Source of the DNA: Butyriboletus loyo | Taxonomy: Eukaryota > Basidiomycota > Agaricomycetes > Boletales > Boletaceae | Reading direction: 5' to 3' | Length of the DNA stretch: 26,373 nucleotides | NCBI GenBank assembly: GCA_038093515.1 | Contig: JBBPSI010000300.1 | Location: 1-26,373 of the forward strand | Part shown: piece by piece, positions 16,463-25,188 of the stretch | Layout: every line of letters begins with the position of its first letter | Numbering within the stretch: position 1 is the stretch's first letter | Notes under the pieces: generated by a model | Seen by the model: only the letters and a program-made list of their open reading frames with translations | Databases searched by the model: none | What the model was told of the DNA's origin: nothing | Made by a program: the position numbers and the translations under genes

Positions 16463-16671
16463 AAGTGAATAAACCCTTGCAATGGTATACCTGTTTTGGA
16501 ATAGACATATCTCCACAGCCACATGGCCACATCACATGACCAGGGACCTAGTTGTAGCCAAGAGGCAGTTCTATCACCCACCTCACCAATGCTAAGTGGA
16601 ATTCCCACACCATCAGGTGCTACATGGCATCTAGTGCAAAACAGTGAAACATTGCAAGGGTTTATTCACTT
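16463..16671. repeat. 22-bp perfect inverted repeat, MITE-like
   Basis: AAGTGAATAAACCCTTGCAATG at 16463-16484 recurs as its exact reverse complement at 16650-16671. The right arm is followed by TACTGTATA, a Tc1-like end with a possible TA target. The 165-base centre is non-coding. It may be a small non-autonomous element, or end fragments of the Tc1 relic. Confidence 0.6.
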
Positions 16672-16732
16672 ACTGTATATATATCTGAATTTATCCAAAT
16701 GTGCAAAACATTGCAATAGTTTTGTCACTCAC

Positions 16733-16799
16733 TGTATATACTACAGACAAGGGGACCTACAGCATTGTATATGCTACAGACAGAGGACCCTGCAGGGGG
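16733..16799. repeat. imperfect tandem duplication, about 33 bp
   Basis: TGTATATACTACAGACAAGG and its follow-on are repeated as TGTATATGCTACAGACAGAG with the same GACC and CAG spacing. It lies between the relic's right end and the next transposon. Confidence 0.5.
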
Positions 16800-16810
16800 A
16801 GTGGGCTATA

Positions 16811-17030
16811 CAGTGGCTCAAAAAACTGTCTGCATGTTTGCATATTTTACGTTAAATATCACTCAATGCAATAACCCCTGATCCTAACCCTAGGTGGTGG
16901 GTGTACGAAATATGGTACACACCCTTGGCCTTCTATTGGCCCAGGGATCAGGTAATATGGATAAGGTTTGATGGAATTTCAGCTATTTTAAAATGACAGG
17001 TCATATGAACAGTTGCTTGACTTTACAAAA
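16811..17030 (+). repeat. left terminal inverted repeat of the Tc1 element
   Basis: It aligns with the reverse complement of 18180-18396. Outer segment CAAAAAACTGTCTGCATG; inner segment near 17000-17025 (CATATGAACAGTTGCTTGAC) is an inverted, decayed copy of the outer one, so the arm carries two candidate transposase sites facing each other. Confidence 0.85.
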
Positions 17031-17036
17031 ATCCAA

Positions 17037-18050
17037 CTATCTAGTATTTGGTATGAGCTCCCTTGGCCTTGATAACTGCTTCAACTCTTCTAGGCATGCT
17101 TTATATCCATTTGTGACACTGTTCCACAGAAATCTTCCCCACTCTACCACCACCCTTTCCCATAATTGATGAACTCCTGTAGGAGCACTATTATAAGCTG
17201 AGAGACATCTTTTGAGGTGATTCCAAGTGTGTTCAATGGGGTTGAGGTCTGGAGATTGTGCAGGCCAATCCAGAAGCTTGATTCCTTGCTCCTCAAACCA
17301 ATTCTGGGCTCTTTTGGAGGTATGTTTGGGATCATTATTCTGCTGAAAAATGATATCATGGTGAGAAAGTCCAGACTTCTCCATGTGTTATGGCAATTCT
17401 TCCTCTAGAATTTACACATACTGTTCACCATCCATCCTCCCCTCAACCTCACTTAAATCCCCTACTCCATTGAACCCTATACCATTAGGAAACTTGCTCC
17501 AAACTTGACTGTACCTTTAACCTCTCTGGCAGTTAGGCCCTCTCACTTCTTTTTCCACACATACACTCCTGTCCATATGACCCAATTCTATTTATTTTGG
17601 TCTCATCCAACCAAATAATCCTCTTCCAGTCCTTATTGATACTTGAGAGCAAAGGCAAATCATCTTTTTCTAGGGCTGATTGGAAGAAGACATTTCTTCT
17701 GCTTCATCACAGCCTTTAAATGCACCCTCCTTGAGGTCTTTTCTCACTGTATGTGAGGGGATGGGAGGTTCAATGATGGAATTAATGAAAGTTGTAGCCT
17801 GGACTGCATTTTCAACCTTGCCAGTAATGATTTGCTGGACAATAGCACATTTATTGGTAGGAGTAAGCTTAGAAGGATGGCCAGAATGAAGCTTCTCCTT
17901 GTTAGGTTGGATCTCTTGGAGTACCCTAGCCACAGTAGACTTCCCTAGGCCAGTCTGGGAGGCAATCTTCCTAGTTGAAAGGCCAAGGGAGGAGAGAGAG
18001 ATAATATTTTGTCTTAGAGAGGTGGAAATGGATTTCTTGGTAATGGTAAG
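17037..18050 (-). pseudogene. Tc1-type transposase (DD34E family), inactivated
   Basis: The reading starts near 18050 (TITKKSISTSLRQNIISLSS; the ATG is lost) with the paired-type helix-turn-helix (LSTRKIASQTGLGKSTVARV, KLHSGHPSKLTPTNKCAIVQ). After frame breaks it gives the first catalytic region (RIIWLDETKINRIGS). The C-terminal 115 residues are open (17384-17037): FQQNNDPKHTSKRAQNWFEE, then AQSPDLNPIEHTWNHLKRCL. Family members have Asp at the first Asn of QQNNDP, 34 residues before the Glu of NPIE, so the second catalytic Asp is Asn here, a G-to-A type change. Several stops lie between 17400 and 17660. The enzyme cannot be active. Confidence 0.9.
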
Positions 18051-18179
18051 AAAATAAACATAGGAGGATGGGGTTTATATACATTGGCTGACACTCAGTT
18101 ACACAAAGGTGACATAATAGGACCCTTCATGGATGTATGTAATGATATTAGAGCATCTAGGGTCTAATATATGTGATCA

Positions 18180-18396
18180 AAACTTAAAGTCAAAAAACTG
18201 TCCGCATGACCTGTCATTTTAAAATAGCTGACATGCTGTCAAACCTTATCCATATCACCTGATTCCTGGGCCACTAGAAGGCCAAGAGTGGGTACTGTAT
18301 TTCATACACCCACTGCCTAGGGTTAGGATGAGTTATTGCATTGAGTGATATTTGATGTAAAACACACAAACATGCAGACAGTTTTTTGAGCCACTG
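18180..18396 (-). repeat. right terminal inverted repeat of the Tc1 element
   Basis: Mirror of 16811-17030. The inner site is better kept here: GTCAAAAAACTGTCCGCATG (about 18190-18209) faces the outer CATGCAGACAGTTTTTTGAG (18371-18390), nearly exact inverted copies about 160 bases apart. Confidence 0.85.
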
Positions 18397-18418
18397 TATA
18401 ATTTTCATTTTTTTATAC

Positions 18419-18709
18419 AGGGCTGTCTTATATACAGTACAGGAGTGTTTGTACTTGTATAGTGTATAGTACCTATATAAGGTAAGATAAGAAACACATG
18501 ACAATATGTTAGAGAAAAGAGATAAGACCAAGTATATTGTCCAATAGCATAAGTAGAGCTATTTGTAATGTGACAAGTGTGACTATGTCTAGACTATGAT
18601 TGATGTCATAGTGATGTCATATGGTTCTAGAGCATAACATCATAAAGACCAGTCTGGAAATGTAGTGGCTGTAAGTGAAATATAGAAATAGAACACTACT
18701 GTTTCAACA
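18419..18709 (-). repeat. truncated 3' LTR of copia-2
   Basis: It starts TGTTGAAAC at 18709 and matches the copia-1 LTR until about 18419, ending just past the TATATAAGACAGCC promoter segment. The R/U5 part is absent, and what follows (18399-18418) is AT-rich DNA not found in copia-1. Confidence 0.85.
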
Positions 18710-18720
18710 CTCCTCCTCGC
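18710..18720 (-). other. polypurine tract of copia-2
   Basis: On the minus strand GCGAGGAGGAG directly precedes the LTR start TGTTGAAAC, as required for plus-strand priming. This fixes the LTR outer boundary. Confidence 0.85.
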
Positions 18721-18727
18721 TTTAGCA

Positions 18728-19035
18728 TTACTTCTTTATGGAAGAAAAAGGTAAAAGAGAGAGCATGGACTGAACTTCTTCAAACCTCTGCCATGTCAGA
18801 TTCTTCATAAAGATATCTGCAGCTTGTTGTTGAGTAGGAGTATAAAAGAGAGTAATCTGCTTATCCTCAATGCATTTCTGAATGTAATGAAATGGAATTG
18901 CAATGTGTTTACTGTGTCCTTCAATGGTAGGATTAGAAGCTAGAAATATAGCTCCCTGATTATCAACTAGAAGGGGTAAAGGACCAAGTCTGTATCCCAA
19001 CTTGAAGAACAAGGAGTGCATCCAAGAGAGCTGTT
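18728..19035 (-). pseudogene. pol: copia-2 Pol C-terminus: Ty1/copia RNase H
   Basis: About 102 residues of the RNase H end of a copia Pol. Hallmarks: LLVDNQGAIFLASNP (the DNxxAI motif), GHSKHIAIPFHYIQ (TKHIDIRYHFIR in the family) and QQQAADIFMKNLTWQRFEEV (the ADIFTK-like motif near the end of Pol). It stops at 18728, just before the polypurine tract. The first dozen or so residues of the open frame from 19075 come from the gypsy C LTR and are an artefact of insertion. The retained segment has no internal stop. Confidence 0.9.
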
Positions 19036-19907
19036 TGTTACGCTGGGCGCTAACAACTAGAATGCTAGGCGGCACTCTGGAGTAGCCGTGGGACTCTTTG
19101 GAGACTGTTCTCAGACTATTGTTATGCTAGTGTGTGAAACAACTAGTTAGGTTACTACTGTACAAAGATTGGGTTTATATAGTACAGGGATCTGCACACA
19201 GACCATGGTCCCAACTGGGTCGTGTGAGTCATAAAGATCAAAGAGGACAGAATACTCTAGAGACTTCTGGAGTATGAAAGAAATGGTGTCTGTGCGTGGG
19301 AAGTGCTGACAAATTAGAACAGTTCATACCTGTTATGACAACGAAGTTATCAGAGCACACGGGGTTCACAACTGTTGCAGCTATACACAATAGCTGGCGA
19401 TGTAATGAGGAATAGCTCAGACCTTAATCTCTCAACTGTTGCCAGCGAATAGACAAGTGGTTAAAGCTAGGGAATCCTAGCCCAAACCACAAGTCTTTAT
19501 ATATTACAGAGAAATGCGCACAGACCAAGCAGTGCGTGAGACTAGTTACTATACATGTACATACAAGAAGAAGTCAGGGTCGACAGAGATGAAATAGAAG
19601 TTGATGGCGATCAAAAAGAAGAGAAGCAGATGGAGATTAAATACATGAGGCATGACATCATAGAGTCTGGGCCAGTCTGGACCGTGACATTATATGCTTA
19701 GTCAGCCTGTGGTCACATGTATAATCCCATGATCATGTGCATAGAGTCACGTGACCTTTGAAAGAGAATTATGATGAAGTTTGAATGCAAAGATTGTTAT
19801 AAGAGATACAATTATAACAATACCATTCAAAGGGAACTAGTGAAATGCTAGGAGAAACTAGTAGTTCAAATGGTAGTGGAGAGAAAAAGTATACCACTAC
19901 CATAACA
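19036..19907 (-). repeat. 3' LTR of gypsy C (family A), split by a solo LTR
   Basis: TGTTATGG at 19907 to CGTAACA-type end at 19036. Removing the inserted family B LTR and one copy of its duplication leaves about 378 bases, shorter than the 427-428 of its relatives, so small deletions have occurred. TATA and GGTCTGTG landmarks are at about 19175-19207. Confidence 0.9.
19331..19819 (-). repeat. solo LTR (LTR family B) inside the gypsy C 3' LTR
   Basis: 489 bases in minus orientation (TGTTATAATTG at 19819, GTCATAACA at 19331) with perfect duplication ATACC (19326-19330 and 19820-19824). CACGTG at 19748, and GGTCTGTGCGCA with a TATA box at about 19497-19527 on the minus strand. Confidence 0.95.
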
Positions 19908-19910
19908 TTA

Positions 19911-19920
19911 CCCCCTTCCC
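19911..19920 (-). other. polypurine tract of gypsy C
   Basis: Minus-strand GGGAAGGGGG, three bases before the 3' LTR, identical to gypsy A 8681-8690. Confidence 0.85.
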
Positions 19921-19958
19921 ATGGTGGAGACTATGACTCCACTACTTGCCAAGTCCTC

Positions 19959-21196
19959 TCACTGAGACGCCCCCTCATTGAAGTCATTGTTGTAAGTGTC
20001 ATCAGCATAGACGTCCCCCCAGACATCCTCCCTGATGGAGCAGTTGGTGACAATGTGGCCAATGGCGCTGCAGAGGCTGCAGACACACTGTGGGCAAAAC
20101 TCCTGAATATGACCTGGGGCAATCTGGTGACAGAATGGGCAGGTGTAGTTGGGGCAGTCCCTTCAGAAGTGGCCGATGGTACCACACTCAAAGGAAAGTT
20201 GCAGGTGGACAAGGTGAGGTCTAATAGGGCGTGGGCTGGCATCAGGAGATCTGTCATCCAAGATGATGGGGGCATCATGAGTGCTGTGATTGGTGAGGTA
20301 GGGTGGTGGAGGTCCATATGAGGAGCTGGAAGAACCAGCAGCTGGGGTGAGGGGGGAGGAGACCTGAGGGATGAGCTGGATGGCAGGGGTTCCTCAGCGA
20401 GTGGATGGCTGGGGGGTGACAGACCATACGGCTCTATTGGTGATCCTTCTTCCTGTGGCGGTGAGGGTGACAGACCCAGGGATAGCTCCAACCTGGAGAA
20501 GCACCTGGTGAGGTTGGCAATGCACTGTATGAGGCAGTAAGGGGGAGTGTCGGCAAGCGACCTGGGACTCGTTGACATCGGTCTAAAAGGACTCCAATGA
20601 TTCGCCAGTGATTTCCCTCAACAAGTCTGCTACCAGTGTGGTTGCAGGGGAATCTCTTGTGGAAGGCACAGGAACAGGAAGTGGTGGAGGAGATCCTGCC
20701 ATGATAGGACGAGGCACTGGATTGGGGCCATGAGCAGAGGGACAGAGGTAGCCAATGCGGTCAGCAGAGTGTAAGTAAAATTCTTGCTCTCTAGGAGCAA
20801 GAGCCATGAGGATGGGACAGAGGACTGGAGCCAGTATACCTGGAAGTAACTGGTCGATGACATATCCAAAGCTCTCAGTGTGGAGAATATCCAGGGTGTA
20901 CCTCTAGCCTCCATCAAGGAGGACTTGAGGGCAGCAGTATAGACCGGGGGTTGGTTGTCAGGGCAGAGACGGGTATGGATGGTGTGGGCGAGGGCATACG
21001 ACTGGTAGAGAGATGTGAGGGTGTGAAGGATGTAGTCTCCAGTGAAATCCATACACTGTTTGAGAGCATACATGGCGATGGGGTTTTCTAAGACAGCAGC
21101 ATAGAGGACACAGTGTGAGGTGACTGGGAGGCGAGAGGAACGGACAGGAGGTTGTGGCAGAAGCGGAGTGTTGTTTTCAATGGGGGGAATGGCCAT
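19959..21196 (-). pseudogene. gypsy C 3' ORF: zinc-knuckle protein (decayed copy)
   Basis: Equivalent of the gypsy A gene at 7388-8642. The ATG at 21196 lies six bases after the pol TAA (21205-21203) and in the same frame. The N-terminal domain is recognisable (HTRLCPDNQPPVYTAALKSS, APREQEFYLHSADRIGYLCP), as are the PPPPY motif and knuckles two and three (CPFCHQIAPGHIQEFC, CSLCSAIGHIVTNC). The first knuckle is lost: its first Cys is Ser (SFECGTIGHF) and a stop falls inside. A frameshift occurs near 20905, and a TAG at about 20583 replaces an Arg codon (CGG in gypsy A). Independent damage in the two copies supports a real ancestral gene. Confidence 0.8.
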
Positions 21197-21202
21197 CTTG
21201 TT

Positions 21203-23908
21203 TTACTGTGAAGATAGGGAAGGGAAATCCTTGGGGTGACGCAGCTTATAAGCTCGAAGGAGGTCCTGTGCATGGACCAGGTTCCTGTTTGGTTCCCAGG
21301 TGTTCTCTGCTGTGGAGTATCCTTTCCAGGATACAAGAAATTGGCGGCGTCCCTTTGATCCTCAATGTAATAGGATCTTATTGATTTCATATTCTTCATC
21401 TCCGTCTATTTCTTCTGGAGGAGGGTTAGTGAAATTCAGACCGTGCTCCGCAGTTTTGCAATAAGGTGTTAGGAGTGATGCATGGAAGACATTGTGGATC
21501 TTCCAAGTTGGTGGTAGTCGGAGCCTGTATGCCACAGGGGAGATGACTTGTGTGATCTCAAACAGTCCTTCCCTCCTTGGGGCAAGCTTCTTTGATGGGT
21601 ACCTGAGCCTCAGGTTGCACCCTTCAAGCCAAACCTTGTCTCCAACCTTCCATGGGCAGAACTTGGATAAGACCTGTTCCTTCATTAGTCATTGTGCTTT
21701 TACATGGGCCTCTAGAGCTTCTGTTCAGGCTCCCATGAGTTCTGAGAGTCTAGACTCAAGGGCAGGGAGGAATGTCTTTCTGATTGGAGGATAAGACCTT
21801 GGTTTGTATCCAACCATCAGGGAGAAAGGAGTCATGTTCGTCGAAGAGTGAGTCATCAAATTGTGGGAGAACTTGGCCATGGGGAGCAGCTCAGCCCATC
21901 ATTCCAGATGACCATCGCAGAAAATCCTCAGGTAAGTTTCTAGTTCCTGATTGACGTGTTTGGTCACTCCATCAGTCTGGGGGTGGTACACAGAGGAGAG
22001 GGCAAGGTTGTAGTTGAGGGGTCTTGCAAGTTCCCTGATGAAGGCAGAGGCGAACTGAGGGCCTTGGTCGGAGATGCAGCAGGAGTGGAGACTGAACTGA
22101 AGGAAGACAGTTTTGAAAAATAGTTTGGCGACTCCTGCCACATCAATGTCTTTGTTGCAAGGGGAGTAAATTACCGCCTTCATAAGCCCATGGTCTACCA
22201 TGACCATGACTGAATCATAACCCAGGGAGAGAGAGAGACTGGTGATGAGGTCAACAGAGACCTGTTTGAAAGGACAAGAGGCCACACTGGCCAGGGAAGT
22301 GAGAGGAGTAACAGTGGGATAGGTGTTCACCTTGTGCACTTGACAGATGGCACAGCCTGAAATGAAATGACGAATGAGGTTAGCCATATCAGGCCACCAA
22401 TAATCCTGTTGTACCAGGTTCTGGGTACAGAAGATACCACCATGACCCCCAGTGGGGCTCTCATGTAAGGAGTGCATGAGGTCAATACAGGCAGTCTCCA
22501 GGATGTACCATTTCTTCCAGAAGTACAACTCTTTTCCATCAAAGTCCCAGTCCCCAGCATTCATTTTGGAGAAGAGGGGAGAATTGTGGTAGGGAGCCTG
22601 CATGCAGCATTTGATCATGGGGTTGTTGGGGGAGGAGGCAGTGATTTTTTCTGCAAGGGCTAGGTCAATTTTTTTGGTGAATAGGTTCTTGGGAAGGAGC
22701 ACAACTTCCTGGTTGTCGGCAGAAGTGTCAACATTGTCACGACAGGATAGGATGTCTGCAGGCCCCATTTGAGTACCCAGAATGTGGTGGAAGAGCAGGT
22801 CAAAATCCTGCAGGAACATCAGCCAGCACGCCTGCTGGTGGGACAGCTTGTTGAGTTGCCAGAGGTAGGTGAGATTCTTGTGGTCAGTGAGAATCTCCAC
22901 TTGATGGCTGGTACTCCGAAGGTAGTGTTGCCATTCTTCCAGGGCATGAATGACTGTGAGCAACTCGCAGTCGTAGATGTCATAATTGCACTCAGTGGGC
23001 GAGAGCATCTTTGACAGATAGGCACAGGGGTGTAGGTCACTGTTGACATCCTTCTGCATAAGTACCGCTCCAGTGGTGGTGAGGGAGGTGTCCATCATGA
23101 CGGCAAAGGATTTTGTGACGTCAGGCATGGAGAGAACTGGTTGGTGTAAGAACAACTGCTTGATCACTTGGAACGCGTTTTCACAGGCAGGGGTCCAAGC
23201 CCACAGAGTATCCTTCTTCGTCAAATCATGGAGTGGTTTTGCGATGTGGGAGAAGTCTTGGATGAACCTGTGGTAGAAGTTACAGAACCCTATGAAGGAT
23301 TGTACTGCTTTTACTGAGGTAGGGGGGTTCCATTTGTAAATCGCCTTCAGCTTGGTGGGGTCCATTTTGACCTGTCCTTCCTGGACCATCATGCTGAGGT
23401 ATTCCACTTTCTTGGTGTTGAATGAGCATTTTTCTAATTTGAGGAACAACTTGTGTTCCCACAGTCTCTCTAGGACCTGGATTGTCCATGCTTCATGGTC
23501 TTTTGTGGTGGCAGAGTGGATCAGAAGGTCATCCATGTAGATGATCAGCCAACCCTCAGCCATGAGGTCGCTGAAAATGTGGTCCATCAACGCCTGGAAC
23601 GTGGCAGGGGAATTGCAAAGGCCAAAGAATATCATGGTAGGTTTGAACAATCCTTGGGGTGTGATGAATGCTGCTTTCCAGCAGTCGTTTGGTTTGATGA
23701 GGATGTTGTTGTATCCCCAGTGGATGTCCATTTTTGTGAAGACTTTTGATCCTTTGAGGCAATTGACAAGGTTGGAAATGAGGGGAAGGGGGTAGGCGTT
23801 TTTGACCATGTGGGAGTTTAGGTACCGATAGTCCTGGCAGGGGCGTAGCGAGCCATCCTTCTTGGACACAAAGAAGAAGGGTGCTGCCTGAGGGGACTTG
23901 AAGGGGAT
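21203..23908 (-). pseudogene. pol: gypsy C Pol: reverse transcriptase, RNase H, integrase, chromodomain
   Basis: An open stretch of about 670 residues (to 21899) followed by in-frame remains. Reverse transcriptase: SPQAAPFFFVSKKDGSLRPC, FTKMDIHWGYNNI with the first catalytic Asp, and the YMDD box. RNase H keeps its acidic residues (VMMDTSLTTTG, YDCELL, LTDHKNL). The integrase zinc domain (HSLHESPTGGHGG, CAICQ) is present. In the catalytic core, VSVDLITS and ISDQGPQFAS supply both Asp residues, but the Glu 35 residues later is Lys (DGVTKHVNQELE; gypsy A has TERINQELE). A TGA ends the open frame at 21899, and further TGAs precede LMKEQ and GSKG. The chromodomain (FLVSWKGY, ENTWEP) reaches about 21250 and Pol ends at TAA 21205-21203. 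The left end of the first open stretch reads into the solo LTR and is not Pol. Confidence 0.95.
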
Positions 23909-24335
23909 TGTTACGCTGAGCGCTAACAACTAGAACAGCGAGGAGGCACTCAAGAGTAGCCTCAGGACTCTGGAGACGGTTCTGGGAGAAGTCTCAGACT
24001 ATGTCTTGGTGCTCGCACTAAGAGTCTGGAATGAAACTAATTGCTAGCAGGTTACTGCGTAGAACTAGATAGAGTACATGGGTGTAAAGACAGAGTCTTT
24101 ATACTACTGGGGTCTGCGCACAGACCATGTTCCTAATCGAGTTGCGAGAAGGAAAGTACAAACGAGGAAGGAGTACTCTAGAACATTCTGGAGTATGAAA
24201 GAAAACGCGTCTGTGCGCAGGAAATGTTGACTAAGCTAAAACGGTTGGTACCGTTCAAAAGGAACTAGCAAAAGGCTAGGTGAATGTAGTAGTCCCAATG
24301 GTAGAGGAGAGAAAAAGTAGACTACTACCATAACA
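23909..24335 (-). repeat. solo LTR (LTR family A) inside gypsy C reverse transcriptase
   Basis: 427 bases, TGTTATGG at 24335 to GCGTAACA at 23909, minus orientation, with perfect duplication GGGAT (23904-23908 and 24336-24340). Pol reads SGKIIP on one side and FKSPQAAPFF on the other. An element of its own family has inserted in it and recombined out. Confidence 0.95.
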
Positions 24336-24724
24336 GGGATGATCTTCCCAGACTTGAGGTGTTCCTCAACAAAGGCTTTACATGCCTCAGACTCTTTTGG
24401 GTTCAGAGGGTATACCTTGGTGACTTTTGGGACGAAGTCTTTGTCTAGGTCAATGGCATGGTTGAACAGCCTGGACAGAGGCAACTCCTCAGTGTTCTTT
24501 TTGTCAAAAACATCTGCAAAGGGTTTAAACAGGGTCGGGAGGACCACTTTCTCTTTGACGACTTGGGAGGCTATCTCGGTTGCGATGGTTACTTTTCTGA
24601 CAGGGTATGCATCCCTTGCCAAAGTGTCTACTTGTTTTGTCCAGAGTTTAGCAATCTCAGAGTCTGGGTCCAAGTCCAGGTACTGTACCAGGTAGTGCTG
24701 GGTGATTACTTGAGGTGAGTCATG
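24336..24724 (-). pseudogene. pol: gypsy C Pol, linker and reverse transcriptase N-terminus
   Basis: This continues the protease frame past a TGA at 24727-24725. It includes DPDSEIAKLWTKQVDTLARD, VFDKKNTEELPLSRLFNHAI, DLDKDFVPKVTKVYPL and ESEACKAFVEEHLKSGKIIP, after which the solo LTR intervenes. It matches gypsy B 2772-3092 closely and shows where copia-1 cut that copy. Confidence 0.9.
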
Positions 24725-25188
24725 TCAGGGCTTCTTTATTTGATCAGGGAGATCGATATGGCCGGTGGCTCAATCTATTACTGGGTTGGCTTCTCTTAAC
24801 CATGGTAATCCCAGGATCATGTTTTCTTTTCCGATGTTGAGGACTAGAAAGCCCTTTTCTTCCTCAGTTTCTCCAATCCTGATGGAGATAGTGACTTTGT
24901 GTCAAATGACACCTCCTTGATTGTTAGACCCATCCATGTTCTGTGCACAGAGTGGTTTGGGTAGCCATTCCATCAGCAATTTTCTTTGCTTCACTAGATC
25001 TCAGTCTATGAAGCATCCACTTGCGCCACTGTCCACCAGGGCAAATATGTCGATGATTTGACCCCCTTCATGTGCGAAAATTGATACAGGGACTCAGATA
25101 GATTGTGCATGGGGATTTGATAAAACTACAGGGGCAATTACATGGAGAGGCAAAGATGTTGAAACTTTCCTCTCTTCTAAAAATCCAT
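24725..25188 (-). pseudogene. pro: gypsy C aspartic protease (several stops)
   Basis: Same domain as gypsy B 3093-3563, with the active site kept as FALVDSGASGCFID and the second motif as MILGLPWLREANPVID. Four codons are TGA where gypsy B has Arg or Trp: before VPVSIF, after CFID, in GVI-stop-HKV and after ANPVID (TGG to TGA). It ends at the shared KP-stop. The gag side lacks seven bases present in gypsy B (around 25186), which changes the gag-protease frame relation. Confidence 0.85.

Larger units (their letters stand above)
15864..16735 (-). mobile_element. Tc1-family transposon relic
   Basis: A decayed DNA transposon. Transposase pieces are on the minus strand (15925-16324) and the right flank holds several Tc1-style end sequences: CATTGCAAGGGTTTATTCAC (16650-16669) then ACTGTATA, and a variant CATTGCAATAGTTTTGTCAC then ACTGTATA ending near 16736. 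Both limits are estimates; the catalytic two thirds of the transposase are gone. Confidence 0.6.
16811..18396 (-). mobile_element. Tc1-family transposon with long terminal inverted repeats (dead)
   Basis: 1586 bases, starting CAGTGGCTCAAAAAACTG and ending with its reverse complement, flanked by TA on both sides (16809-16810 and 18397-18398), the Tc1/mariner target duplication. The terminal repeats extend about 215 bases (16811-17030 and 18180-18396) with scattered mismatches. A single transposase gene lies on the minus strand and is broken by stops. Confidence 0.95.
18419..19035 (-). mobile_element. copia-2: 3' tail of a Ty1/copia element
   Basis: RNase H C-terminus, polypurine tract and truncated 3' LTR of a minus-strand copia element. 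The coding side is cut at 19036 by the gypsy C LTR; CTGTT (19031-19035) is the candidate target duplication. The LTR side ends abruptly near 18419, close to the Tc1 insertion. Confidence 0.9.

Noticed and set aside
16690..16800. Possible CRISPR-like or satellite array
   Set aside because: Only two or three diverged repeats, explained by transposon ends and a short tandem duplication; the context is eukaryotic.
19036..19075. N-terminal residues of the open frame before copia-2 RNase H
   Set aside because: They are translated from the gypsy C LTR end; an insertion artefact.
19931..20578. 215-codon minus-strand ORF over the gypsy C 3' ORF
   Set aside because: Reads the same DNA in the frame equivalent to the 7984-8793 shadow; the knuckles are in another frame.
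23495..23795. Plus-strand ORFs opposite gypsy C reverse transcriptase
   Set aside because: Antisense to strongly conserved polymerase motifs including YMDD.
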